This document shows, one piece after another, positions 37,838 through 50,861 of a stretch of 64,000 bases of DNA; positions within the stretch are counted from its first letter, which is position 1; each line of letters begins with the position of its first letter. Below the pieces are notes generated by a model. The model did not search any database. It saw only the letters and a list, made by a program, of their open reading frames with translations, and was not told the DNA's origin. Source of the stretch: Colletes latitarsis (taxonomy: Eukaryota > Arthropoda > Insecta > Hymenoptera > Colletidae); the NCBI RefSeq assembly GCF_051014445.1, contig NC_135134.1:26353672-26417671 (forward strand), written 5' to 3'. The position numbers and the translations under genes were made by a program.

Positions 37838-39449
37838 CCTAACATGAATTATTCTCTAAAATATTGGTCGAAACCAGATTTAATTGACTGTTTCAGTGTG
37901 GTCCCACATTACTACGTGACCCAAACCAGAAAAAACCCAGGATCCGTTCAACAAGTACGTGGAAAACGCGAAAGTATGAGCCTGAGGAGGGCAAATCCCA
38001 GACCTATCCCAGACCAAACTTGCGTTATCCTCTAAAATATTGATCGAAGCCAAGTTTAATCGACTGTTTCAGTGTGGAACCACATTACCACGTGATCCAA
38101 GCCAGAAAAAAACCCAGGATCTTGTCAACGAGTATGTGAAGTGTGCGAAAGTATGAGCATGATGAGGGCAAACCCTAGACCTAACCCAGACCTAACTTGC
38201 GTTATCCTCTAAAATATTTATCAAGACCAGGTTTAATTGAATGTTTCAGTGTGGTACCACTTTACTACGTGATCCAAAGCAGAAAAAACCGTCGATCAGG
38301 TCAACATGTATGTTAAAACTGCGAAAGTATGACCCTGATGAGGGCAAATCCCAGACCTATGCCAGACTTAACTTGCGTTATCCTCTAAATTATTGATCGA
38401 CACCAGGTTTAATTCGCTGTTTCAGCGTGGTACCACATTACTACGTCATACAATCCAGAAACAGCCCAGGATCTAGCCATCAAGTATGAGAAATATGCGA
38501 AAGAATGAGCCTGATGAGAGCAAATCCCAGACCTAACCTAGACCTAACATGAATTATTCTCTAAAATATTGATCGAAACCAGGTTTAATCGACTGTTTCA
38601 GTGTGGTACCACTTTACTATGTGATCCAAACCAGAAAATAACCCAGGATCTGTTCAACGAGTATGTGAAGTGTGCGAAAGTATGAGTCTGATGAGGTCAA
38701 ATCCCAGACCTATCCCAAACCTAACTATGCGTTATCCTCTATAATATTGATCATAACCAGGTTTAATCGACTGTTTCAGTGTGGTACCGCATTACTACGT
38801 GATCCAAACCAGAAAAAACCCAGGATCCGTTCAACAAGTATGTGAAGAATGCGAAAGTATGAGTCTGATGAGTGAAAATCCCAGGCCTAACCTAGACCTA
38901 ACATGCGTTATCCTCAAAAATATTGATCGAAACCTGGTTTAATCGACTGTTTCATTGTGGTACCTCATTACTATGTGATCCAAACCAGAAAATAACCCAG
39001 GATCTGTTCAACGAGTATGTGAAGTGTGCGAAAGTATGAGTCTGATGAGGTCAAATCCCAGACCAATCCCAGACTTAACTTGCGTTATCCTCTAAAATAT
39101 TGATCGAAAGCAGGTTTAATCGAATGTTTCAGTGTGGTACCACTTTACTACGTGATCCAAAGCAGAAAAAACCGTCGATCAGGTCAACATGTATGTTAAA
39201 ACTGCGAAAGTATGACCCTGATGAGGGCAAATCCCAGACCTATGCCAGACCTAACTTGCGTTATCCTCTAAAATATTGATCGAAACCAGGTTTAATTCGC
39301 TGTTTCAGCGTGGTACCACATTACTACGTCATACAATCCAGGAACAGCCCAGGATCTAGCCATCAAGTATGAGAAATATGCGAAAGAATGAGCCTGATGA
39401 GAGCAAATCCCAGACCTAACCTAGACCTAACATGAATTATTCTCTAAAA
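37838..39449 (+). repeat. Right-half family, marker copy 1 (attggtcgaaaccagattt)
   Basis: Starts with a catgaattattctct junction and the marker attggtcgaaaccagattt, followed by gtacgtggaaaacgcg and cctgaggagggc. The same marker monomer recurs at 39962, 42609, 44902, 50901 and 58130, with earlier relatives at 31672 and 61829. After it come gatcgaagccaagttt, an M3 copy and a CGCTG M2 copy. Confidence 0.82.
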
Positions 39450-41064
39450 TATTGATCGAAACGTGGTTTAATCGACCGTTTCAGTGTGGTGCCACATTCC
39501 TATGTGATCCAAACCAGAAAATAACCCAGGATCTGTTCAACGAGTATGTGAAGCGTGCGAAAGTATGAGTCTGATGAGGTCATATCCCAGACCAATCCCA
39601 GACATAACTTGCGTTATCCTCTAAAATATTGATCGAAACCAGGTTTAATCGACTGTTTCAGTGTGGTACCACATTACTACATGATCCAAACCAGAAAAAA
39701 CCCAGGATCCGTTCAACAAGTACGTGAAAAACGCGAAAGTATGAGCCTGATGGAGGCAAATCCCAGACCTATCCCAGACCTAACTTGCGTTATCCTCTAA
39801 AATATTGATCGAAGCCAAGTTTAATCGACTGTTTCAGTGTGGAACCACATTACCACGTGATCCAAGCCAGAAAAAAACCCAGGATCCGTTCAACAAGTAT
39901 GTGAAGTGTGCGAAAGTATGAGCCTGATGAGAGCAAATCCCAGACCTAACCTAGACCTAACATGAATTATTCTCTAAAATATTGGTCGAAACCAGATTTA
40001 ATTGACTGTTTCAGTGTGGTCCCACATTACTACGTGACCCAAACCAGAAAAAACCCAGGATCCGTTCAACAAGTACGTGGAAAACGCGAAAGTATGAGCC
40101 TGAGGAGGGCAAATCCCAGACCTATCCCAGACCAAACTTGCGTTATCCTCTAAAATATTGATCGAAGCCAAGTTTAATCGACTGTTTCAGTGTGGAACCA
40201 CATTACCACGTGATCCAAGCCAGAAAAAAACCCAGGATCTTGTCAACGAGTATGTGAAGTGTGCGAAAGTATGAGCATGATGAGGGCAAACCCTAGACCT
40301 AACCCAGACCTAACTTGCGTTATCCTCTAAAATATTTATCAAGACCAGGTTTAATTGAATGTTTCAGTGTGGTACCACTTTACTACGTGATCCAAAGCAG
40401 AAAAAACCGTCGATCAGGTCAACATGTATGTTAAAACTGCGAAAGTATGACCCTGATGAGGGCAAATCCCAGACCTATGCCAGACTTAACTTGCGTTATC
40501 CTCTAAATTATTGATCGAAACCAGGTTTAATTCGCTGTTTCAGCGTGGTACCACATTACTACGTCATACAATCCAGAAACAGCCCAGGATCTAGCCATCA
40601 AGTATGAGAAATATGCGAAAGAATGAGCCTGGTGAGAGCAAATCCCAGACCTAACCTAGACCTAACATGAATTATTCTCTAAAATATTGATCGAAACCAG
40701 GTTTAATCGACTGTTTCAGTGTGGTACCACATTACTATGTGATCCAAACCAGAAAATAACCCAGGATCTGTTCAACGAGTATGTGAAGTGTGCGAAAGTA
40801 TGAGTCTGATGGGGTCAAATCCCAGACCTATCCCAGACCTAACTTGCGTTGTCCTCTAAGATATTGATGGAAACCAGGTTTAATTGACTGTTTCAGTGTT
40901 GTACTTCATTACTACGTGATGCAATCCAGAAAAAGCCCAGGATCTAGCCATCAAGTATGAGAAATATGCGAAAGAACGCGCCTGATGAGAGCAAATCCCA
41001 GACCTAACCTAGACCTAACATGAATTATTCTCTAAAATATTGATCGAAACCAGGTTTAATCGAC
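39450..41064 (+). repeat. Right-half family, marker copy 2
   Basis: Pairs with 42097-43711 at 2647 bp (15 monomers), sharing gatggggtcaaatcc and gaacgcgcctgatg. The left edge lies where catgaattattctc and cttgcgttatcctcg differ immediately before gatcgaaacgtgg. Confidence 0.82.
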
Positions 41065-42096
41065 TGTTTCAGTGTGGTACCACATTACTATGTGATCCAA
41101 ACCAGAAAATAACCCAGGATCTGTTCAACGAGTATGTGAAGTGTGCGAAAGTATGAGTCTGATGAGGTCAAATCCCAGACCTATCCCAAACCTAACTATG
41201 CGTTATCCTCTATAATATTGATCATAACCAGGTTTAATCGACTGTTTCAGTGTGGTACCGCATTACTACGTGATACAAACCAGAAAAAACCCAGGATCTG
41301 TTCAACAAGTATGTGAAAAACGCGAAAGTATGAGTCTGATGAGGTCAAATCCCAGACCAATCCCAGACTTAACTTGCGTTATCCTCTAAGATATTGATCG
41401 AAAGCAGGTTTAATCGACTGTTTCAGTGTGGTACCACATTACTACGTGATACAATCCAGAAACAGCCCAGGATCTAGCCATGAAGTATGAGAAATATGCG
41501 AAAGTATGAGCCTGATGAGGGCAAATCCTAGACCTAACCCAAACCTAACATGCGTTATCCTCTAAAATATTTATCAAGACCAGGTTTAATTGAATGTTTC
41601 AGTGTGGTACCACTTTACTACGTGATCCAAAGCAGAAAAAACCGTCGATCAGGTCAACATGTATGTTAAAACTGCGAAAGTATGACCCTGATGAGGGCAA
41701 ATCCCAGACCTATGCCAGACCTAACTTGCGTTATCCTCTAAAATATTGATCGAAACCAGGTTTAATTCGCTGTTTCAGCGTGGTACCACATTACTACGTC
41801 ATACAATCCAGGAACAGCCCAGGATCTAGCCATCAAGTATGAGAAATATGCGAAAGAATGAGCCTGATGAGAGCAAATCCCAGACCTAACCTAGACCTAA
41901 CATGAATTATTCTCTAAAATATTGATCGAAACCAGGTTTAATCGACTGTTTCAGTGTGGTACCACATTACTATGTGATCCAAACCAGAAAATAACCCAGG
42001 ATCTGTTCAACGAGTATGTGAAGTGTGCGAAAGTATGAGTCTGATGAGGTCAAATCCCAGACCTATCCCAGACCTAACTTGCGTTATCCTCGAAAA
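41065..42096 (+). repeat. Monomers with 14-monomer partners on both sides
   Basis: The ctataatattgatcataacc junction near 41211 pairs with the one near 38740 (offset 2471), and gatcgaaagcaggtt at about 41397 pairs with about 43867 (offset 2470). Both are 14 monomers, the spacing of the 53-57-kb pair. Confidence 0.75.
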
Positions 42097-44422
42097 TATT
42101 GATCGAAACGTGGTTTAATCGACTGTTTCAGTGTGGTGCCACATTCCTATGTGATCCAAACCAGAAAATAACCCAGGATCTGTTCAACGAGTATGTGATT
42201 TGTGCGAAAGTATGAGTCTGATGAGGTCAAATCCCAGACCAATCCCAGACATAACTTGCGTTATCCTCTAAAATATTGATCGAAACCAGGTTTCATCGAC
42301 TGTTTCAGTGTGGTACCACATTACTACGTGATCCAAACCAGAAAAAACCCAGGATCCGTTCAACAAGTACGTGAAAAACGCGAAAGTATGAGCCTGATGA
42401 GGGCAAATCCCAGACCTATCCCAGACCTAACTTGCGTTATCCTCTAAAATATTGATCGAAGCCAAGTTTAATCGACTGTTTCAGTGTGGAACCACATTAC
42501 CACGTGATCCAAGCCAGAAAAAAACCCAGGATCCGTTCAACAAGTATGTGAAGTGTGCGAAAGTATGAGCCTGATGAGAGCAAATCCCAGACCTAACCTA
42601 GACCTAACATGAATTATTCTCTAAAATATTGGTCGAAACCAGATTTAATTGACTGTTTCAGTGTGGTCCCACATTACTACGTGACCCAAACCAGAAAAAA
42701 CCCAGGATCGGTTCAACAAGTACGTGGAAAACGCGAAAGTATGAGCCTGAGGAGGGCAAATCCCAGACCTATCCCAGACCAAACTTGCGTTATCCTCTAA
42801 AATATTGATCGAAGCCAAGTTTAATCGACTGTTTCAGTGTGGAACCACATTACCACGTGATCCAAGCCAGAAAAAAACCCAGGATCTTGTCAACGAGTAT
42901 GTGAAGTGTGCGAAAGTATGAGCATGATGCGGGCAAACCCTAGACCTAACCCAGAGCTAACTTGCGTTATCCTCTAAAATATTTATCAAGACCAGGTTTA
43001 ATTGAATGTTTCAGTGTGGTACCACTTTACTACGTGATCCAAAGCAGAAAAAACCGTCGATCAGGTCAACATGTATGTTAAAACTGCGAAAGTATGACCC
43101 TGATGAGGGCAAATCCCAGACCTATGCCAGACCTAACTTGCGTTATCCTCTAAATTATTGATCGAAACCAGGTTTAATTCGCTGTTTCAGCGTGGTACCA
43201 CATTACTACGTCATACAATCCAGAAACAGCCCAGGATCTAGCCATCAAGTATGAGAAATATGCGAAAGAATGAGCCTGGTGAGAGCAAATCCCAGACCTA
43301 ACCTAGACCTAACATGAATTATTCTCTAAAATATTGATCGAAACCAGGTTTAATCGACTGTTTCAGTGTGGTACCACATTACTATGTGATCCAAACCAGA
43401 AAATAACCCAGGATCTGTTCAACGAGTATGTGAAGTGTGCGAAAGTATGAGTCTGATGGGGTCAAATCCCAGACCTATCCCAGACCTAACTTGCGTTGTC
43501 CTCTAAGATATTGATGGAAACCAGGTTTAATTGACTGTTTCAGTGTTGTACTTCATTACTACGTGATGCAATCCAGAAAAAGCCCAGGATCTAGCCATCA
43601 AGTATGAGAAATATGCGAAAGAACGCGCCTGATGAGAGCAAATCCCAGACCTAACCTAGACCTAACATGAATTATTCTCTAAAATATTGATCGAAACCAG
43701 GTTTAATCGACTGTTACAGTGTGGTACCACATTACTCTGTGATCCAAACCAGAAAATAACCCAGGATCTGTTCAACGAGTATGTGAAGTTTGCGAAAGTA
43801 TGAGTCTGATGAGGTCAAATCCCAGACCTTTCCCAGACCTAACTTGCGTCTTCCTCTAAGATATTGATCGAAAGCAGGTTTAATCGACTGTTTCAGTGTG
43901 GTACCACATTACTACGTGATACAATCCAGAAACAGCCCAGGATCTAGCCATGAAGTATGAGAAATATGCGAAAGTATGAGCCTGATGAGGGCAAATCCTA
44001 GACCTAACCCAAACCTAACATGCGTTATCCTCTAAAATATTTATCAAGACCAGGTTTAATTGAATGTTTCAGTGTGGTACCACTTTACTACGTGATCCAA
44101 AGCAGAAAAAACCGTCGATCAGGTCAACATGTATGTTAAAACTGCGAAAGTATGACCCTGATGAGGGCAAATCCCAGACCTATGCCAGACCTAACTTGCG
44201 TTATCCTCTAAAATATTGATCGAAACCAGGTTTAATTCGCTGTTTCAGCGTGGTACCACATTACTACGTCATACAATCCAGGTACAGCCCAGGATCTAGC
44301 CATCAAGTATGAGAAATATGCGAAAGAATGAGCCTGATGAGAGCAAATCCCAGACCTAACCTAGACCTAACATGAATTATTCTCTAAAATATTGATCGAA
44401 ACCAGGTTTAATCGACTGTTTC
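42097..44422 (+). repeat. Right-half family, marker copy 3
   Basis: Pairs leftward at 2647 bp and rightward at 2293 bp (13 monomers; 42130-43866 with 44423-46159). The rare ggtttcatcgactg, tgatttgtgcg and acctttcccagacc are shared only with the right partner, so that duplication is the later one. Confidence 0.82.
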
Positions 44423-46497
44423 AGTGTGGTACCACATTCCTATGTGATCCAAACCAGAAAATAACCCAGGATCTGTTCAACGAGTATGTGATTTGTGCGA
44501 AAGTATGAGTCTGATGAGGTCAAATCCCAGACCAATCCCAGACATAACTTGCGTTATCCTCTAAAATATTGATCGAAACCAGGTTTCATCGACTGTTTCA
44601 GTGTGGTACCACATTACTACGTGATCCAAACCAGAAAAAACCCAGGATCCGTTCAACAAGTACGTGAAAAACGCGAAAGTATGAGCCTGATGAGGGCAAA
44701 TCCCAGACCTATCCCAGACCTAACTTGCGTTATCCTCTAAAATATTGATCGAAGCCAAGTTTAATCGACTGTTTCAGTGTGGAACCACATTACCACGTGA
44801 TCCAAGCCAGAAAAAAACCCAGGATCCGTTCAACAAGTATGTGAAGTGTGCGAAAGTATGAGCCTGATGAGAGCAAATCCCAGACCTAACCTAGACCTAA
44901 CATGAATTATTCTCTAAAATATTGGTCGAAACCAGATTTAATTGACCGTTTCAGTGTGGTCCCACATTACTACGTGACCCAAACCAGAAAAAACCCAGGA
45001 TCGGTTCAACAAGTACGTGGAAAACGCGAAAGTATGAGCCTGAGGAGGGCAAATCCCAGACCTATCCCAGACCAAACTTGCGTTATCCTCTAAAATATTG
45101 ATCGAAGCCAAGTTTAATCGACTGTTTCAGTGTGGAACCACATTACCACGTGATCCAAGCCAGAAAAAAACCCAGGATCTTGTCAACGAGTATGTGAAGT
45201 GTGCGAAAGTATGAGCATGATGAGGGCAAACCCTAGACCTAACCCAGAGCTAACTTGCGTTATCCTCTAAAATATTTATCAAGACCAGGTTTAATTGAAT
45301 GTTTCAGTGTGGTACCACTTTACTACGTGATCCAAAGCAGAAAAAACCGTCGATCAGGTCAACATGTATGTTAAAACTGCGAAAGTATGACCCTGATGAG
45401 GGCAAATCCCAGACCTATGCCAGACCTAACTTGCGTTATCCTCTAAATTATTGATCGAAACCAGGTTTAATTCGCTGTTTCAGCGTGGTACCACATTACT
45501 ACGTCATACAATCCAGAAACAGCCCAGGATCTAGCCATCAAGTATGAGAAATATGCGAAAGAATGAGCCTGGTGAGAGCAAATCCCAGACCTAACCTAGA
45601 CCTAACATGAATTATTCTCTAAAATATTGATCGAAACCAGGTTTAATCGACTGTTTCAGTGTGGTACCACATTACTATGTGATCCAAACCAGAAAATAAC
45701 CCAGGATCTGTTCAACGAGTATGTGAAGTGTGCGAAAGTATGAGTCTGATGGGGTCAAATCCCAGACCTATCCCAGACCTAACTTGCGTTGTCCTCTAAG
45801 ATATTGATGGAAACCAGGTTTAATTGACTGTTTCAGTGTTGTACTTCATTACTACGTGATGCAATCCAGAAAAAGCCCAGGATCTAGCCATCAAGTATGA
45901 GAAATATGCGAAAGAACGCGCCTGATGAGAGCAAATCCCAGACCTAACCTAGACCTAACATGAATTATTCTCTAAAATATTGATCGAAACCAGGTTTAAT
46001 CGACAGTTACAGTGTGGTACCACATTACTCTGTGATCCAAACCAGAAAATAACCCAGGATCTGTTCAACGAGTATGTGAAGTTTGCGAAAGTATGAGTCT
46101 GATGAGGTCAAATCCCAGACCTTTCCCAGACCTAACTTGCGTCTTCCTCTAAGATATTGATGGAAACCAGGTTTAATTGACTGTTTCAGTGTTGTACTTC
46201 ATTACAACGTGATGCAATCCAGAAAAAGCCCAGGATCTAGCCATCAAGTATGAGAAATATGCGAAAGAACGAGCCTGATGAGAGCAAATCCCAGACCTAA
46301 CCTAGACCTAACATGAATTATTCTCTAAAATATTGATCGAAACCAGGTTTAATCGACTGTTTCAGTGTGGTACCACATTACTATGTGATCCAAACCAGAA
46401 AATAACCCAGGATCTGTTCAACGAGTATGTGAAGTGTGCGAAAGTATGAGTCTGATGAGGTCAAATCCCAGACCTATCCCAAACCTAACTATGCGTT
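44423..46497 (+). repeat. Right-half family, marker copy 4
   Basis: Pairs with 42130-43866 at 2293 bp. From 44902 it also has a long-range partner at 58130 (offset 13228), sharing gaacgcgcctgatg and attacaacgtgatgc. Confidence 0.82.
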
Positions 46498-48083
46498 ATC
46501 CTCTATAATATTGATCATAACCAGGTTTAATCGACTGTTTCAGTGTGGTACCGCATTACTACGTGATCCAAACCAGAAAAAACCCAGGATCCGTTCAACA
46601 AGTATGTGAAGAATGCGAAAGTATGAGTCTGATGAGTGAAAATCCCAGGCCTAACCTAGACCTAACATGCGTTATCCTCAAAAATATTGATCGAAACCTG
46701 GTTTAATCGACTGTTTCATTGTGGTACCACATTACTATGTGATCCAAACCAGAAAATAACCCAGGATCTGTTCAACGAGTATGTGAAGTGTGCGAAAGTA
46801 TGAGTCTGATGAGGTCAAATCCCAGACCAATCCCAGACTTAACTTGCGTTATCCTCTAAAATATTGATCGAAAGCAGGTTTAATCGACTGTTTCAGTGTG
46901 GTACCACATTACTACGTGATCCAAGCCAGAAAAAACCAAGGATCAGTTCAACAAGTATGAGAAGAATGCGAAAGTATGAGTCTGATCAGTGAAAATCCCA
47001 GGGCTAACCTAGACCTAACATGCGTTATCCTCTAAAATATTGATTCAAACCAGGTTTAATGGACTGTTTCAGTGTGGTACCACACTACTACGTGATACAA
47101 ACCAGAAAAAACCCAGGATCTGTTCAACAAGTATGTGAAAAACGCGAAAGTATGAGCCTGATGAGGGCGAATCCCAGACCTATGCCAGACCTAACCTGCG
47201 TTATCCTCTAAAATATTGATCGAAACCAGGTTTAATTGACTGTTTCAGCGTGGTACCACATTACTACGTGATACAATCCAGAAACAGCCCAGGATCTAGC
47301 CATGAAGTATGAGAAATATGCGAAAGTATGAGCCTGATGAGGGCAAATCCTAGACCTAACCCAAACCTAACATGCGTTATCCTATAAAATATTTATCAAG
47401 ACCAGGTTTAATTGAATGTTTCAGTGTGGTACCACTTTACTACGTGATCCAAAGCAGAAAAAACCGTCGATCAGGTCAACATGTATGTTAAAACTGCGAA
47501 AGTATGACCCTGATGAGGGCAAATCCCAGACCTATGCCAGACCTAACTTGCGTTATCCTCTAAAATATTGATCGAAACCAGGTTTAATTCGCTGTTTCAG
47601 CGTGGTACCACATTACTACGTCATACAATCCAGGAACAGCCCAGGATCTAGCCATCAAGTATGAGAAATATGCGAAAGAATGAGCCTGATGAGAGCAAAT
47701 CCCAGACCTAACCTAGACCTAACATGAATTATTCTCTAAAATATTGATCGAAACCAGGTTTAATCGACTGTTTCAGTGTGGTACCACATTACTATGTGAT
47801 CCAAACCAGAAAATAACCCAGGATCTGTTCAACGAGTATGTGAAGTGTGCGAAAGTATGAGTCTGATGAGGTCAAATCCCAGACCAATCCCAGACATAAC
47901 TTGCGTTATCCTCTAAAATATTGATCGAAACCAGGTTTAATCGACTGTTTCAGTGTGGTACCACATTACTACGTGATCCAAACCCGAAAAAACCCAGGAT
48001 CCGTTCAACAAGTACGTGAAAAACGCGAAAGTATGAGCCTGATGAGGGCAAATCCCAGACCTATCCCAGACCTAACTTGCGTT
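46498..48083 (+). repeat. 8-monomer block with partners at 48.1, 49.0 and 52.7 kb
   Basis: Opens with ctataatattgatcataacc. 46498-47888 matches 52671-54061 at 6173 bp (35 monomers). The first four monomers recur at 48084 (offset 1586) and 48966 (offset 2468). Shared rare forms are cattgtggtaccac, aaaccaaggatcag and gattcaaacc. Confidence 0.8.
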
Positions 48084-49838
48084 ATCCTCTATAATATTGA
48101 TCATAACCAGGTTTAATCGACTGTTTCAGTGTGGTACCGCATTACTACGTGATCCAAACCAGAAAAAACCCAGGATCCGTTCAACAAGTATGTGAAGAAT
48201 GCGAAAGTATGAGTCTGATGAGTGAAAATCCCAGGCCTAACCTAGACCTAACATGCGTTATCCTCAAAAATATTGATCGAAACCTGGTTTAATCGACTGT
48301 TTCATTGTGGTACCACATTACTATGTGATCCAAACCAGAAAATAACCCAGGATCTGTTCAACGAGTATGTGAAGTGTGCGAAAGTATGAGTCTGATGAGG
48401 TCAAATCCCAGACCAATCCCAGACTTAACTTGCGTTATCCTCTAAAATATTGGTCGAAAGCAGGTTTAATCGACTGTTTCAGTGTGGTACCACATTACTA
48501 CGTGATCCAAGCCAGAAAAAACCAAGGATCAGTTCAACAAGTATGAGAAGAATGCGAAAGTATGAGTCTGATGAGTGAAAATCCCAGGGCTAACCTAGAC
48601 CTAACATGCGTTATCCTCTAAAATATTGATTCAAACCAGGTTTAATGGACTGTTTCAGTGTGGTACCACACTACTACGTGATACAAACCAGAAAAAACCC
48701 AGGATCTGTTCAACAAGTATGTGAAAAACGCGAAAGTATGAGCCTGATGAGGGCAAATCCCAGACCTATCCCAGACCTAACTTGCGTTATCCTCTAAAAT
48801 ATTGATCGAAGCCAAGTTTAATCGACTGTTTCAGTGTGGAACCACATTACCACGTGATCCAAGCCAGAAAAAACCCAGGATCCGTTCAACAAGTACGTGG
48901 AAAACGCGAAAGTATGAGCCTGAGGAGGTCAAATCCCAGACCTATCCCAAACCTAACTATGCGTTATCCTCTATAATATTGATCATAACCAGGTTTAATC
49001 GACTGTTTCAGTGTGGTACCGCATTACTACGTGATCCAAACCAGAAAAAACCCAGGATCCGTTCAACAAGTATGTGAAGAATGCGAAAGTATGAGTCTGA
49101 TGAGTGAAAATCCCAGGCCTAACCTAGACCTAACATGCGTTATCCTCAAAAATATTGATCGAAACCTGGTTTAATCGACTGTTTCATTGTGGTACCACAT
49201 TACTATGTGATCCAAACCAGAAAATAACCCAGGATCTGTTCAACGAGTATGTGAAGTGTGCGAAAGTATGAGTCTGATGAGGTCAAATCCCAGACCAATC
49301 CCAGACTTAACTTGCGTTATCCTCTAAAATATTGATCGAAAGCAGGTTTAATCGACTGTTTCAGTGTGGTACCACATTACTACGTGATCCAAGCCAGAAA
49401 AAACCAAGGATCAGTTCAACAAGTATGAGAAGAATGCGAAAGTATGAGTCTGATGAGTGAAAATCCCAGGGCTAACCTAGACCTAACATGCGTTATCCTC
49501 TAAAATATTGATTCAAACCAGGTTTAATGGACTGTTTCAGTGTGGTACCACACTACTACGTGATCCAAGCCAGAAAAAACCCAGGATCCGTTCAACAAGT
49601 ACGTGGAAAACGCGAAAGTATGAGCCTGATGAGGGCGAATCCCAGACCTATGCCAGACCTAACTTGCGTTATCCTCTAAAATATTGATCGAAACCAGGTT
49701 TAATTGACTGTTTCAGCGTGGTACCACATTACTACGTGATACAATCCAGAAACAGCCCAGGATCTAGCCATGAAGTATGAGAAATATGCGAAAGTATGAG
49801 CCTGATGAGGGCAAATCCTAGACCTAACCCAAACCTAA
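48084..49838 (+). repeat. 10-monomer block paired with 52.1-53.5 kb
   Basis: About 48410-49838 matches 52115-53543 at 3705 bp (21 monomers) and contains two tandem runs of the cataacc unit 882 bp apart. A patch at 49563-49606 departs from the partner and matches 48855-48898 instead. The block ends at an exchange junction near 49838. Confidence 0.82.
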
Positions 49839-50861
49839 CATGAATTATTCTCTAAAATATTGATCGAAACCAGGTTTAATCGACTGTTTCAGTGTGGTAC
49901 CACATTACTATGTGATCCAAACCAGAAAATAACCCAGGATCTGTTCAACGAGTATGTGAAGTGTGCGAAAGTATGAGTCTGATGAGGTCAAATCCCAGAC
50001 CTATCCCAGACCTAACTTGCGTTATCCTCAAAAATATTGATCGAAACGTGGTTTAATCGACTGTTTCAGTGTGGTGCCACATTCCTATGTGATCCAAACC
50101 AGAAAATAACCCAGGATCTGTTCAACAAGTATGAGAAGAATGCGAAAGTATGAGTCTGATGAGTGAAAATCCCAGGGCTAACCTAGACCTAACATGCGTT
50201 ATCCTCTAAAATATTGATCCAAACCAGGTTTAATGGACTGTTTCAGTGTGGTACCACATTACCACGTGATCCAAGCCAGAAAAAAACCCAGGATCTGTTC
50301 AACAAGTATGTGAAGTGTGCGAAAGTATGAGCCTGATGAGAGCAAATCCCAGACCTAACCCAGACCTAACTTGCGTTATCCTCAAAAATATTGATCGAAA
50401 CGTGGTTTAATCGACTGTTTCAGTGTGGTGCCACATTCCTATGTGATCCAAACCAGAAAATAACCCAGGATCTGTTCAACAAGTATGAGAAGAATGCGAA
50501 AGTATGAGTCTGATGAGTGAAAATCCCAGGGCTAACCTAGACCTAACATGCGTTATCCTCTAAAATATTGATCCAAACCAGGTTTAATGGACTGTTTCAG
50601 TGTGGTGCCACACTACTACGTGATACAAACCAGAAAAAACCCATGATCTGTTCAACAAGTATGTGAAAAACGCGAAAGTATGAGCCTGATGAGGGCGAAT
50701 CCCAGACCTATGCCAGACCTATCTTGCGTTATCCTCTAAAATATTGATCGAAACCATGTTTAATTGACTGTTTCAGCGTGGTACCACATTACTACGTGAT
50801 CCAAGCCAGAAAAAAACCCAGGATCCGTTCAACAAGTATGTGAAGTGTGCGAAAGTATGAG
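49839..50861 (+). repeat. Block paired with 53.9 and 56.4 kb, containing a 2-monomer tandem repeat
   Basis: Matches from 53896 at 4057 bp and 56364 at 6525 bp. Dimers starting at 50041 and 50395 (354 bp apart) both carry gaaacgtggtttaatcg and gtgccacattcc; the same dimer pair occurs at 54098/54452 and 56566/56920. The block closes with a chimeric monomer near 50795 that starts as M2 (cagcgtggtacc) and continues as M1 (gatccaagccag). Confidence 0.8.

Noticed and set aside
38738..38760. TATA-like word in the ctataatattgatcataacc junction form as a promoter
   Set aside because: It is one substitution from the ordinary AT-rich junction and occurs as part of duplicated blocks. No start site or transcript evidence.
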